NCBI GenBank assembly: GCA_038501625.1
Contig: JAZAYU010000012.1
Span: 3,844,001 to 3,908,000 of the forward strand
Origin: Corbicula japonica
Taxonomy: Eukaryota; Mollusca; Bivalvia; Venerida; Cyrenidae
DNA: 64,000 bases
Reading direction: 5' to 3'
In this document: piece by piece, positions 1 to 11,900 of the stretch
Numbering within the stretch: position 1 is the stretch's first letter
Layout: every line of letters begins with the position of its first letter
Notes under the pieces: generated by a model
What the model was told of the DNA's origin: nothing
Database searches by the model: none
Seen by the model: the letters and a program-made list of their open reading frames with translations, nothing else
Program-made: the position numbers and the translations under genes

Positions 1-37
1 ACCCGGTTCAATCCTCGGGAGAGGAACTCTTTTTCCT
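1..37 (+). repeat. Possible tRNA-derived SINE or tRNA 3' end cut by the window edge
   Basis: GGTTCAATCC at 5-14 matches a pol III B box and is followed by an oligo-T run. The 5' half lies outside the window, so a tRNA gene, a SINE and chance cannot be told apart. Confidence 0.25.
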
Positions 38-1117
38 TTTTCTTCTTTTTTTAAAATTATTGTGAGTTATTTTTTGGGGAAAATGGTATAATCTATAGTT
101 TTAAAATTTAGAAATAATTGTTATTATTCTTTATCTTTATTTAGTAGCCAGGAAAACTGAAATAATTTAATGATATTATTACAAAATACTGACTCTTTTA
201 TAATACAGCAACAGAATCACGACACGAAACTAAAAGGATTGTGGAATCTCTACTTTCATTAAGGAAAATGTTGCTATTTTATTGTTTCTATATTTGAACA
301 GTATTTTTGTGATACTTGTCTTCAATAAAAGTAATTTTGTTTGCACGATGATTTTTCCCTATATAAAAGAATGCTTTGGTTGCTCTGGTTACGGTTGCCA
401 AAATTACTTTTTTGAAGTTAAATTTTAACCATGTAGCTGATTGCTTGCGTATTTCTTGTTTTTCAAAAAATTTGAGGGGGTATCAAAATATGACCATTCG
501 TTAACCAAGCCCTTTGGTTTTTGTGGTTTTTAACCGTTTGGTCTGGGCCTTAGGTACCTATTTTGTAGGCCAATAAAATGAAAACGAGACGGTGAAGTGC
601 TCTTTTTTTATTATTTGATTCTATACACATTGCAGATAATTTTGATATATATCATAGTTATTTTACTGCATTAAACATGCACAAAAATCACAGATAAAAA
701 CTTGCGTAATTTTTGCAGCTCGGAAAAATGTGCATTTCCGAAGCTGGGGTGTACTTAAAAAAGTCAATTTATAAAGTGTTAGAAATAAATTCTAAACATA
801 ATGCTCGTTTTTTTCCTGTTAAGGTATGATTTCCTTTAACAATTAGCTTTTATTTTACAAAATTTTACAAGGTTTGAAAGAAATAGAGATGAATTTACCT
901 TCTAATATGTTTGATTTTATGCCAATTTTTCGAAACAGAGGGTCCCCTTCTAAAATACTGAATTTCCCGAGTTACGCACGGTAAATGTTTTTTAAAACTC
1001 TTGTTTAGGTGTCTAAATGGATGTACTTGGAAATGAAAACAACAAAATCCCAATCTGCAAAAGTGCATATTACAGTTCTAAAACCTTAAGAAGAAATTGT
1101 TGTACAGAATTGGTAAA
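38..1117. other. No gene seen
   Basis: AT-rich sequence with only short open frames and no repeat I can define. Confidence 0.4.
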
Positions 1118-1121
1118 TTAA

Positions 1122-1902
1122 GGTAAGACCTGTGTAATAGGCACTATTAAGAATCCAACATCTGATTATATTTTCATCAACTGCTTCATACCACTGACTT
1201 GTAGGCAAAATTTTAATGATTTTCACCGTGTAGTTTTTGAGATTTTTAGCTTTTTTTATTTAAAAAAGTGAGAAAAAAATGAAAGTATCCAATTTCTTTA
1301 ATCGGTGACAAAATTTTTTGTTATTGATAAATTCAACCCTAATTTTTTTACAGTTTATCCAAAATATGTTATATTTTACTAAACCAATTTAAGATATAAT
1401 ATATAAATACAGAATTTGTCTTAAAATGACATTTTTTGACCAAATAAATTTAAAAAATGCATTTTTTATATTTCACGAGACTAAATTAATGAAAATTGTG
1501 CAAAATCCTGATTGGTGCAATATATCAAACTTTACCATTTTTAAACTATATACCTTAAACAACATTTAAACAAAATTTCAGAGAAGTTTACCGTCCAGTT
1601 TTAGAAATTTTCAAATTGATGACTTGAATAAACACTATTCTGATAGCGAAAACCCCTTTAATCTTGATTATTTTGCTTATTTTAGTTTAAATCATGACAA
1701 TTTTATATTCAATGACAGAATTACACAGGAAAAAAAGAAATATGCCAATTATTTAAGCTCTAGGCTTACAAAAAAAAATTAGCTTCCAGTGGGATTTGAA
1801 CCCTGGTCCTCTTGCTTGATAGAAATCTATCCTAATTTGATACTATAGTTACTTCCCTTGGATACTCTTCTGGATATAGGTATTCATTACACAGGTCTTA
1901 CC
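1122..1902 (+). mobile_element. TTAA-flanked non-autonomous element, copy 1 (781 bp)
   Basis: Both ends carry the 17-bp terminal inverted repeat GGTAAGACCTGTGTAAT, and the element is bounded on each side by TTAA (1118-1121 and 1903-1906). No transposase frame is present. Inside, on the minus strand, GGTTCAAATCCC near 1795-1806 looks like a tRNA B box. The TTAA target fits piggyBac or Kolobok superfamilies; which one is unresolved. Confidence 0.8.
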
Positions 1903-1906
1903 TTAA

Positions 1907-2773
1907 TGCGTATGTTTGTCCAAATTGCGTTTCATTCTGCTTACTATCAACAAAAATGGTACATGTTCTTAAATCATTAAAAATCTAAATATCTAACAAA
2001 TAGTGAAAATAAAAAAAGTCTGGCTAGAATAACAGACCAGCAACTTGTATTTTCACCGCCGTCGACGAACGCATACCTGCAATATACAGGTTATGGACTA
2101 ACGACACTTTCACTGGAAATTCACAGAGCTAGTGATTATCTAGCGCGTAATTTTATATGGCCCCTAGCTGATGAACCTCCATTAATTCTCAGCAGGTCAT
2201 TAATCCCCCCTGCAATAAATATGCCAGATGTTTGATGTAAAGACAGGTAATCACAGTTTACAAGTATATTTCATTAGATCCAATAGGTCGTATATAGCGG
2301 ACATGCAAATTTTATGTAAACAGTTTTATATTGTAGATCTATACAAACTTTTTTGCATGCATACAATTAAATATAGATATTTATATACTTAATGACCTTA
2401 AACATAAATTTTTGTCAGAAAGATGAGACATTTATTATCTATATGAAAAATCAATGATCAACAACAAAAACCGAGTAAATTACGGTTTAGTTTTCTTAAG
2501 TATTTGACTTACAATCAACATATATTATCCCTATAGCAAACTTGACATTATTTTTAAAGGGTTTTCAACAAAGCATGACAAGTTTTTCAATAATTTTTTA
2601 CAAGAATGATACATGGATATTTGTATTTTCTTTTTCTAGTTTCACATATTTCATGATTGAGATATAAATATTAACAGTGTTAATTTCTTCAAGTATTCTC
2701 TAAAATGAAAGTTAGAATTAACATATTGTTCAAGTCATTTTATATACATGTATATATAATATATTAACACATT
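1907..2773. other. Spacer between two inverted element copies
   Basis: AT-rich, without a convincing ORF or repeat. It separates the two oppositely oriented TTAA elements. Confidence 0.4.
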
Positions 2774-2777
2774 TTAA

Positions 2778-3560
2778 GGTAAGACCTGTGTAATGAATAC
2801 CTATATCCAGAAGAGTATCCAAGGGAGGTAACTATACTAGTAAATTAGCATAGATTTCTATCATGCAAGAGGACCAGGGTTCAAATCCCACTGGAAGCTA
2901 TTTTTTTTTTGTAAGCCTAGAGCTTAAATAATTGGCATATTTCTTTTTTTCCTGTGTAATTCTGTCATTGAATATAAAATTCTCATGATTTAAACTAAAA
3001 TAAGCAAAATAATCAAGATTAAAGGGGTTTTCGCTATCAGAATAGTGTTTATTCAAGTCATCAATTTGAAAATTTCTAAAACTGGACGGTAAACTTCTCT
3101 GAAATTTTGTTTAAATTTTGTTTAACGTATATAGTTAAAAAATGGTAAAGTTTGGTATATTGCACCAATCAGGATTTTGCACAATTTTCATTAATTTAGT
3201 CTCGTGAAATATAAAAAATGCATTTTTTAAATTTATTTGGTCAAAAAATGTCATTTTAAGATAAATTCTGAATTTATATATTATATCTTTAATTGGTTTA
3301 GTAAACTATAACATATTTTGGATAAACTGTAAAAAATAGGGTTGAATTTATCAATAACAAAAAATTTTGTCACCGATTAAAGAAATTGGATACTTTCACG
3401 TTTTTTTCTCACTTTTTTAAATAAAAAAAAAACTAAAAATCTAAAAAACTACACGGTGAAAATCATTAAAATTTTGCATACAAGTCAGTGGTATGAAGCA
3501 GTTGATGAAAATATAATCAGATATTGGATTCTTAATAGTGCCTATTACACAGGTCTTACC
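2778..3560 (-). mobile_element. TTAA-flanked non-autonomous element, copy 2, inverted (783 bp)
   Basis: Nearly the reverse complement of 1122-1902 over its whole length, with only scattered substitutions and short indels. The left flank is TTAA (2774-2777). The right flank is TCAA (3561-3564), one change from TTAA. The two copies could pair as a long hairpin in RNA or single-stranded DNA. Confidence 0.8.
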
Positions 3561-3922
3561 TCAATTAATGTCAAATGGTCTGTATTTATCTCATCAGTCA
3601 CAGCATTTACCTGAAAAAAATAAACATCATCTTTTATTACATGTATTATTATTTTTTCATTAAAATTTTCTTTAAATATTATGTTTCTTGGTCATTCTAT
3701 GTGACAAAAAGTAATCTTTTCAGTCATTTCAATTAATGCAAACTGTTGCATTAGCCATTTGTTATAAAAGAATTGTTGTATTCTGTATTTGTTTTCTGAT
3801 AATAACATCTTGAGAGAAATGGTATTCAAAAATGAAGATTTTCTTCCACTCATTTTCATCTAATTCATCTTTATAGTTTTTGTACAAGGTTCTACTCAAT
3901 TGTCACTGAACAAAGAATTTCG

Positions 3923-4213
3923 CTACACCATAGATTTTAATTTAGCTATTTGATTGTATAGCTCGAATCTTGAAAATTCATAACTTTTGTTTGTTTCTTC
4001 TTTATTAAATAATAAGTCTGTTAGTTCGCGGATAATTTGTCTGCAAACACTATATTGTTCGTAATGTTTAGAAATATATTGAAAAAAGGAGCTGACTGTG
4101 ATGAGACGTTTGCCTTGAAATTCCTTTATTCCATCTTTGTGATTTCTTATTTCTTTTAAAACATTGCTTTTTTGTAATTGCGGTTCATTTTTTAGTTGTT
4201 TTTTTTTATTCAA
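3923..4213 (-). other. Unrecognised 96-codon open frame, possible exon or repeat relic
   Basis: An open frame rich in Lys, Glu and Gln, with a plausible acceptor (CCCTAG) about 15 nt before its first listed codon (a TTG) and a TAG stop. It has a mixed, soluble-looking composition but no motif I recognise. It could be a terminal exon of a minus-strand gene or a decayed transposon ORF. No partner exon was found between it and 5958. Confidence 0.25.
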
Positions 4214-4439
4214 GAAATGATACTAGGGTTGTATATTCTATGTAATTGTTTTCTCCAACTCTAGTAAATTTGACTGTTTTCAAACTCGGTAAGGTTGGTT
4301 CCAAATCCATGTGAAGAGAACATCATTTGGCAAAGTCTGAAAGAAAGTATTTCTCTATTGTATTTTATGTATTTCCTAAGTACAATTATGAGAACAACAT
4401 GACCCCCATACACCTCCCCCACTATTAATGCGGTTATTC

Positions 4440-4600
4440 CATATATACGCATTTTATCACATGTGCAAACAGTCTAGATCCAGATCAGCCAGCATATCCG
4501 TGCTGCCTGATCAGGATCTACATTGTTCACTTTTTGGTCTATGAAATGATCTAATACATCAAAAAGCAAACAGTGTAAATCTACACTTCGCCCAAGCCAT
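4440..4600. repeat. Fragment of the TTAA/CCC MITE family
   Basis: Carries the family words GATCCAGATCAGCCAG and CTGATCAGGATCTACA, but lacks the CCC/GGG termini. Confidence 0.6.
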
Positions 4601-5754
4601 AAAGGCATACCTACACTTAACATTAATTTAGTTAATCAGAAAACTTTTTACTAAATTCCTGCAACTATAATAATCAAAGTCTTATTAACAAAATATTTTA
4701 TATTGTTCATCAGATGGTGAATGCACGTAATGATCTGGGTCTACAATCGTCGGATATGTGACAAATGTTGCGATAAGTGCTTCCGCTTATAAGCTGATTT
4801 GTGCTTTATATCAAAATAATATCTTTGGTTTGATACTTTCCATGCAGTTTAATGCAAATATTCACATACATCTAGAAAAAGTTCCAAGCTTATCTATAAA
4901 TACATATTATGTGATTACTGAATCCAACTATATATATTAATTCATTTACATAACATTATAAATTATGTACCGGTATATACAATATTGTCCCAAACTAAAT
5001 AAAAGCTCACTTACCAAAAATCCAATTCCAATAAATGTGCAAAATAACTCAAAGTATCATCTGCAGTAATGCAGACACCTGTAACTGATATGAGTAGTCA
5101 ATGGTGTCTGGAATTAAGTGATTTATTGAGATTTTATTGCCCCTCATGCTGATCCCATGACCACAAGTACAGTAAGGTAATTATCTGACCCAGAGTAGTT
5201 TCTACTCAGATTTTGTCGTTCGTCCATAATAGGATAATGTTAGCTATTATGTGCTTAAGCCATTAGTCCGATCGTTCAGCTTTCACGCAGAGCCTCGTTT
5301 TGGATTGATTTCCGGTCGCGGGAAGTAACTCGTACAGGACTGCGAAACTGTTTATTGGAAAGGCGTATATGGCCAATCTGCTTTTAATCAAAACAACAAA
5401 GTAGCAAATTGTTAATCTATGGAAAACTTAGTTTTCCATGTTACCGGTACCGTGTAGACGGTCTTTAACCTGATCGCAACAAATGTTTACACGATAGTTA
5501 TTCCCCCTATATAATTTACCCCACTCGGAAGTTTTGATAATTGATTGTCAAAATTGTCTTGGAGGAGTAACTGACAACTGTATGTTTAAAATATGACATA
5601 ATATGTTTGCTATCGTTAATGAAATAACTACTAGTATTTTCTAGTTTTCAGGCATCATTTTAACATATGACATGTGATACGCATTACTACACCTGAGTGT
5701 ACGGATTTTTGAACTCGGCACGAGTCGATACAGAACAGCGCAACGAGACTTCCC

Positions 5755-5763
5755 TATATATAA
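5755..5763 (+). promoter_or_regulatory. TATA-like box upstream of the glutaredoxin-DEP-DUF547 gene
   Basis: TATATATAA lies about 200 bp before the start codon, in an otherwise gene-free stretch. It could be a core promoter element, but such words are common in AT-rich DNA and no transcription start is visible. Confidence 0.2.
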
Positions 5764-5958
5764 CCACTGATTTACAATTAAATGAATTATTAAACGGGTT
5801 TAAACTAGATGATTTTGTAATAAAATGACAAAAAATTATAAGCAAAATAATTATGTGATTATCACTTTTTAATTAATATCTGAAATTTGATTCTATTAAG
5901 GATTTCAATAATAAACTCCAAGTACTTCAAAAAGCAATTTGAAGTGGCATAAGTAACA

Positions 5959-8900
5959 ATGGAAATGAAAGGCAGGGTGCTTGTTTATTCAGTTCTTGGA
6001 TGTCCCCACTGCATGCGTGCAAAAAGTACATTACAGGATCACGATATTCCTTTTGTGGATGTAAGTCTGGAAAAGTTTCCTCAAGAAAGAATAGCATTGC
6101 AGACCAGAACACAGAAAAGAACTGTTCCTCAGATTTTCTTCAATGCAAAACATATTGGTGGAAATGATGATCTACAGAACCTGGTAATTTATTTGTTCAG
6201 AAATATTTATTCAAGTGGCCTTGGAAGCTCGATCATTAGAGCACTGGCACAGAAAGCTGAGGTCTGAGGTTGACTCATGGTCAAGATTACTCACTATGTC
6301 CCAAAACTGTCTAATTGGCATTGTCAGCAAGGGTAAATTTTTTCCCATTACCTGTTAATGTTTGGATTGACTTACCTGTTAATGACTCATGTTGATGTTT
6401 AAGTTGACTTACCTGTGATTCTTTGGATTGACTTAAGCCTGTTAATGTTTGGATTGACTTGCCTGTTGATGTTTGCCTATGTGTTAACATTTTGATTTAT
6501 TTACACATTAATGTTTGGATTGACTTTCATAGTAGTGTTTGCATTGACTTAAATTAATTTACCTGTAAATGTTTGGATTGAAGTATGTTAAATGTTCGGA
6601 TTGATTTATCTGTTAATGTTTGTTAATGTTCGGATTGACTTACCTACTAGATAAAAGACAAAGAGAAATGGATAGAGGCTTTAGAAGAACTGAAGACAAC
6701 TCCTCCTGGACCAGATGCTCCCCAAGTTCCAGATCCAAGCACTGCTGTCGAGGCTTCAGGTAACTTGTTATAACACTGCAGGCCCATTACCTCACGTGAT
6801 TACAGTAATTTGGGTTAATGCTGACAAGTGAGTGACATATGTCTGAACTATTTTTGGTTTATTTATAAAAGGAATTTGAAAAAAAAATCAATAAATTGGC
6901 TGTTAATATAATTACAGTCCATTTGCAATTTAACGAATAAGCATCGGCCAAGCCAATCGTTCGTAAAATCAAGTAAAATCACATTTTTCGTTTTATCACA
7001 TTTTTGTAAGTTTGTTTGGTTCTTGATATCGCCACAAATTGTCAATGTTATATGTCGTGACATTTCCTAATATGTCATTTTTGTGATGTCAAGTTAAAAA
7101 CAAATAAAATAAAAAGAATTCTTTTATGATGTTATTTTGTTGCCAAAATACATGTTATCATCAATCAATACATCCAAATAAATGTTCATTATACATGCAA
7201 ATATCAAATAATATACGAATAGTCGAATATTCATTTAAAGTCGTTAAATAGTGCCATAACACACTTTTAAAATTACGCAAATTATGCACAAAATAAATAA
7301 TTGATTATCAAACATAAAACAATAATCAGGGGTTCCAATAGCTGCTGAATCTCAAGGTTCATTTTGATCATTTGTAAAGGGATTCTGTCTAATAATGGTC
7401 AAAGTACCCATTATTTTAGCAAAAAATGACCCTTCAGCTAAAATCACAGGTGTCAAAATGAGGCTTTTTTAAAATTCAAGAGTCAAAGGGTCATCTCTGG
7501 GGTCAAATGGAACCCCGGCTAAATTGCTCAGAATGCTGATACCAATTTACTGAATTAAGATTGAGAATCGTTGCTGTAACAAGGTTATGCTGAATTGAAT
7601 GGCAGAAGTAGAATGTTAAGCAATAAAACGGTTTCAGATTTTATACAATTTAAAAATTTGACATTTAAATACTCATACTGTTTTGTGTTACAAGCAAACA
7701 GGCCTGCTGGTTGTTTACAGCTGATCATGTCACAGCTGCAAAATAATGAGACGTTAATTGTTGAATAATAGCGGATGTCAATCACTGAGGTGCAAATATC
7801 ACCTGCCTGAGCGAAATTTGCTAAATCGCAAGATTTTTTCACTGCTAATTGGCTAAAGGGACTGTCATAATTATTTGCTAAATTGCAATTTTCGTTAAAT
7901 TGCATTTTGTTCAATAGCATCTTTTTTTATATTGAATAAAGAAGGAATATGGATGGGACTGGCCGTTTTGTTCGTAGTATACCATTATTTCGTAAAATCG
8001 TGATACGTAGCATCACGAATGGACTGTATGTTAAAGCTTTCTTCCTTTTTTTGCAAAAATTTGAACTCTAAACATCTAAATCTAAACATTACATGTATTT
8101 GAACTAACATAACAGATGGCACAGATGTTTCGGCTGATCTTGATTGACACTGGTTGCTTTCGCAATAAAACCCATTTAATCGATAAGGATTATGGCTAAA
8201 TCATTCAAAGACTAGATTTCAGTTAAGTAGGTTATTATATTGCTAACATTGAAATACCTAAGAGTGAGAAGTTATTAAGCAACTCGGTTGAATATCTCTG
8301 TTGGGTAGACCAATGTCCACTTTTGGTACACTGTGGTTCTATGCGAATTATAAGTAGCTGTTTAGCTTTCGAGACATGGCTGTATACTAAAACTTAAAAT
8401 TTTTCTTGTCCAGATTTAGAGAGTTTACTTCACTAGAGAACAGATAATTTATGAATCGGTAACAAGCAGCAGAGACACAGATCAGACTGCACATCCATGC
8501 AGTCTGATCAGAATTAATTTAAACCAGTCTTCACTTTCAGATTTATTAGGTTATTTTGCCAAGAAGTAAACTGTGTAGATCCTGGTCAGACTGAACTATC
8601 AATTTTGCCTCTGAGAGTGATATTGTTACTGCACACACTCTACAAATTACAAAATTTAGAATCAGTATTGAGCCGAAACAAGACAAAGTACCTACTATGT
8701 ATTGGTTACCTAAAATGCATAAAACACCGTATAAAGCAAGATTTATTGCTAACTCTAGTTCTTGCACTACTACTAAATTATCTGTGCTCTTAACATCTTG
8801 TCTTACAGCTATAAAAGAACACGTAATTAGGTATTGTGATAAGGTTTTTGAAACTTCTGGCAAAAATTGATTTTGGTCGATTAAGAATTCAAATGACGTT

Positions 8901-11900
8901 TTGAATAAGCTTAAATCAAATAATTATCGGGCGTTCTGTTTGTCTACTTACGATTTCTCAACATTATACACTTCGCTCCCTCATAATTTAATAAGAGACA
9001 AACTAACCAGTCTCATTGAAAAAGCGTTTGCTAGAGAGAATAAAACCTTCATCGCTTGTAATGAACATAGGGCATTTTTTACAGATGGTTCTTATGATAA
9101 TTATACCTTATCGACTTGTCAAGACCTTATAGAGTCGCTAACTTTCTTACTAGATAATATTTATGTTAGATTCGGTACCTCTATTTATAAACAAGTAATA
9201 GGCATCCCAATGGGTACTAATTGTGCACCCCTTGTTGCTGATCTGTTTTTATACTGTTATGAAAGAGACTTTATGTTATCTCTTTCTACTGAACATCAAG
9301 ATGATATAATTACAGCTTTTAACAACACCTCGAGGTACCTTGATGATTTATTAAATATAGACAATAACCATTTTCCATTACTTGTTAATAAGATTTATCC
9401 TAAAGAACTACAACTTAACAAAGCGAACACTTCAGAAAAGCAAGCAAACTTTCTCGATCTAAATCTGTCCATTGAAAATGGTTATGTCACTACTAAAATT
9501 TATGATAAAAGAGATGATTTTAATTTTAATATAGTAAATTTTCCGTTTTTAGACGGCGATGTTCCCCGTGCAACATCTTATGGGGTTTATATCTCACAGC
9601 TTGTTCGCTTTTCAAGAGCTTGCAACAATGTTAATGATTTCAATGAACGTAATCTTTGCATTACAGAAAAACTTTTAAAACAAGGTTATCGGTATCACAA
9701 ATTAAGGAAAACCTTTTGCAAGTTTTATCGCCGATACCCAGATTTAATTCATAAATACAAATGCAGTTTAAAATCACTTTTGCAACAAGGTATTTCACAA
9801 CCAGTTTTTTATGGAGATTTAATTTATAAACTTAAAAAGATAAAAGGCAGTGTTAATTTCTCCCGGTTATTCGTAAAAACCATCTGTAAATTTAAAAAGA
9901 AAGGTTACCAACATGATATTTTACAGCGCTCTGCAGGCCTAGTGATTAACCCTTCTACAGTTGATCATTATGCTTACCTCTTTGATTGCACGACGGTGGC
10001 AGGGGTTTAAGAGTTTATGAAGGTTAATGGGGAAATCTTTTCTTAAAAGAACCTAGAAGCTCGATTTGTTTCTTTTATCCCTGTCATCGTGTTCTTGCTG
10101 ATTTTACCCCAGATGCTCTGGTCTCGGAAAGATCATTGAGTACCCGCCCTTTGGCTTTGCAATGCTATTAGCTTCTTATGTTTTTATGTTTGTATGCTTT
10201 TGCATACAACATTGTTGAGCTGATGGGTGGGTTGGAGTTATTTCACCAAGACAATTTGTACTTGTCTTGTGATACGAGAACCTGTTGGGGCAAGTGTGAG
10301 GTTGGTGCACCCTAGAACCTGGTTTAAACCCCCAGTGGCAATTTGATTTGCCACTGACCGTTCCAAGGCGGTAACCCCTCGGGTTCTCATTTTTGTTTTT
10401 TGTTAGTGGCGTCCTTTTTGAAACTGATTATTTTATTAACCATGCTCTCTCCCCCTCTCTTCTTCTTGACTGTGTGGGGAGGCTGTTGTTTTCTGAATGT
10501 GGCAATTCCTGATATGCATATTTCACCTTGTTACAGGTGAAAGGCTTTAATTTTAACCCATTCCTGTATAGACACACCTTTATTGCCAGGGCGAACAGTT
10601 TAGATCCAGATCAGCCGGCACATCTGTGCCGTCTGATCAGGATCTAAACTGTTCGCTTCTTGATTCATTAGGTTATTTCTGAACAAAATGCGACCAGTGC
10701 AGATCTTGATCAGACGCGGATGTGCTGGCTGATCTGGATCTACACTGGTCGCACATGCGTAAAAATGCGTATATATCCAGGAAAGGGTTAAATCAGATGG
10801 CTAATCATGTTTAAAATTCTGACTTTCCTTCACATTAAGAAAATATTTATGGAATAAATTATATATATATGCTTCAATTAAAATTTGGCTTTTTTACAGC
10901 ATTTAAAAATATGCAGGTTTACGTTAAAATGTAAAAAAGCACACTTATTTATACGTGAAAGGTTTCCGACATAAATCATGCCAGCTTTTGAGCTCTTAAA
11001 ATTTGTCCATGTTTTAATATGTTTTGGTCATCCGTCTGGAAAACATGTTGGGTCACAGAAAACATGAGCTATATCCATGAAGAAATGGGTAACATTTTAT
11101 TCTCTTTTGGACTTTATTTGAATTTGTTATATAACCCTTTCCTTCACAGATACACCTTTATTGCGAGGGCAAACAGTTTAGATCCAGATCAGACGGCACA
11201 TCCCTGCCATCTGATCAGGATCTAAACTGTTCGCTTTTTGATTTGTTAGGATATATCTGACCAAAATGCGACCAGTGCAGATCCTGATCAGACGGCACAG
11301 ATGTGCCAGCTTATCTGGATCTACACTGGTCGCACATGCGTAAAAATGCGTATAAATGGAGGATAGGGATAAATAACCTATTTCTCAATTATCTATTTTA
11401 GATCCCGGTGAGATTGAATGTGAACCAGATGAGTACGCAGCCCTTGTTAAGGAATTGCGGAGCTCGGGGATTATCAAGGACCACAGGGTTTTCTTGGTTA
11501 GCCACAAAAACTCATTTAGCGGCAAGGAGTTTGTTGACTGGGTCGTAAAAACTAAGGAATTAGGTAATTGTGGAAAGTGTGTGTAATAACCCCTTTAAGG
11601 CAGCACTCATGTTCTTTTAAAAATAGCAAAATTGCAGTTAAAAATTTTATTTGTGTCAAACCATTATTTACTGTAATTTAACTAATTTTCTTTTCTATCA
11701 GTTTGTTTAAGCACAGTTCTACTTGTTTGCGTTTGACTAAAAATGTTAAAACTAAAAACAATTATTTAGTGTTAATTAAAAATTACATTTTTTTTTTTGC
11801 ACTTGAATTATATTCTGTGTAAGAATTCATTTTTATTATTAACAAATTGTCGCCGTGACGGTGCGGGTTCGCTCCCAGCTAGAGGCACTATCATTTGTTA

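Larger units (their letters stand above)
3565..5754. other. Intergenic region upstream of the glutaredoxin-DEP-DUF547 gene
   Basis: Apart from the 96-codon frame at 3923-4213 and a TTAA-MITE fragment at 4440-4600, I see no gene. The frames at 4261-4452 and 4758-4940 have no coding character. Confidence 0.4.
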
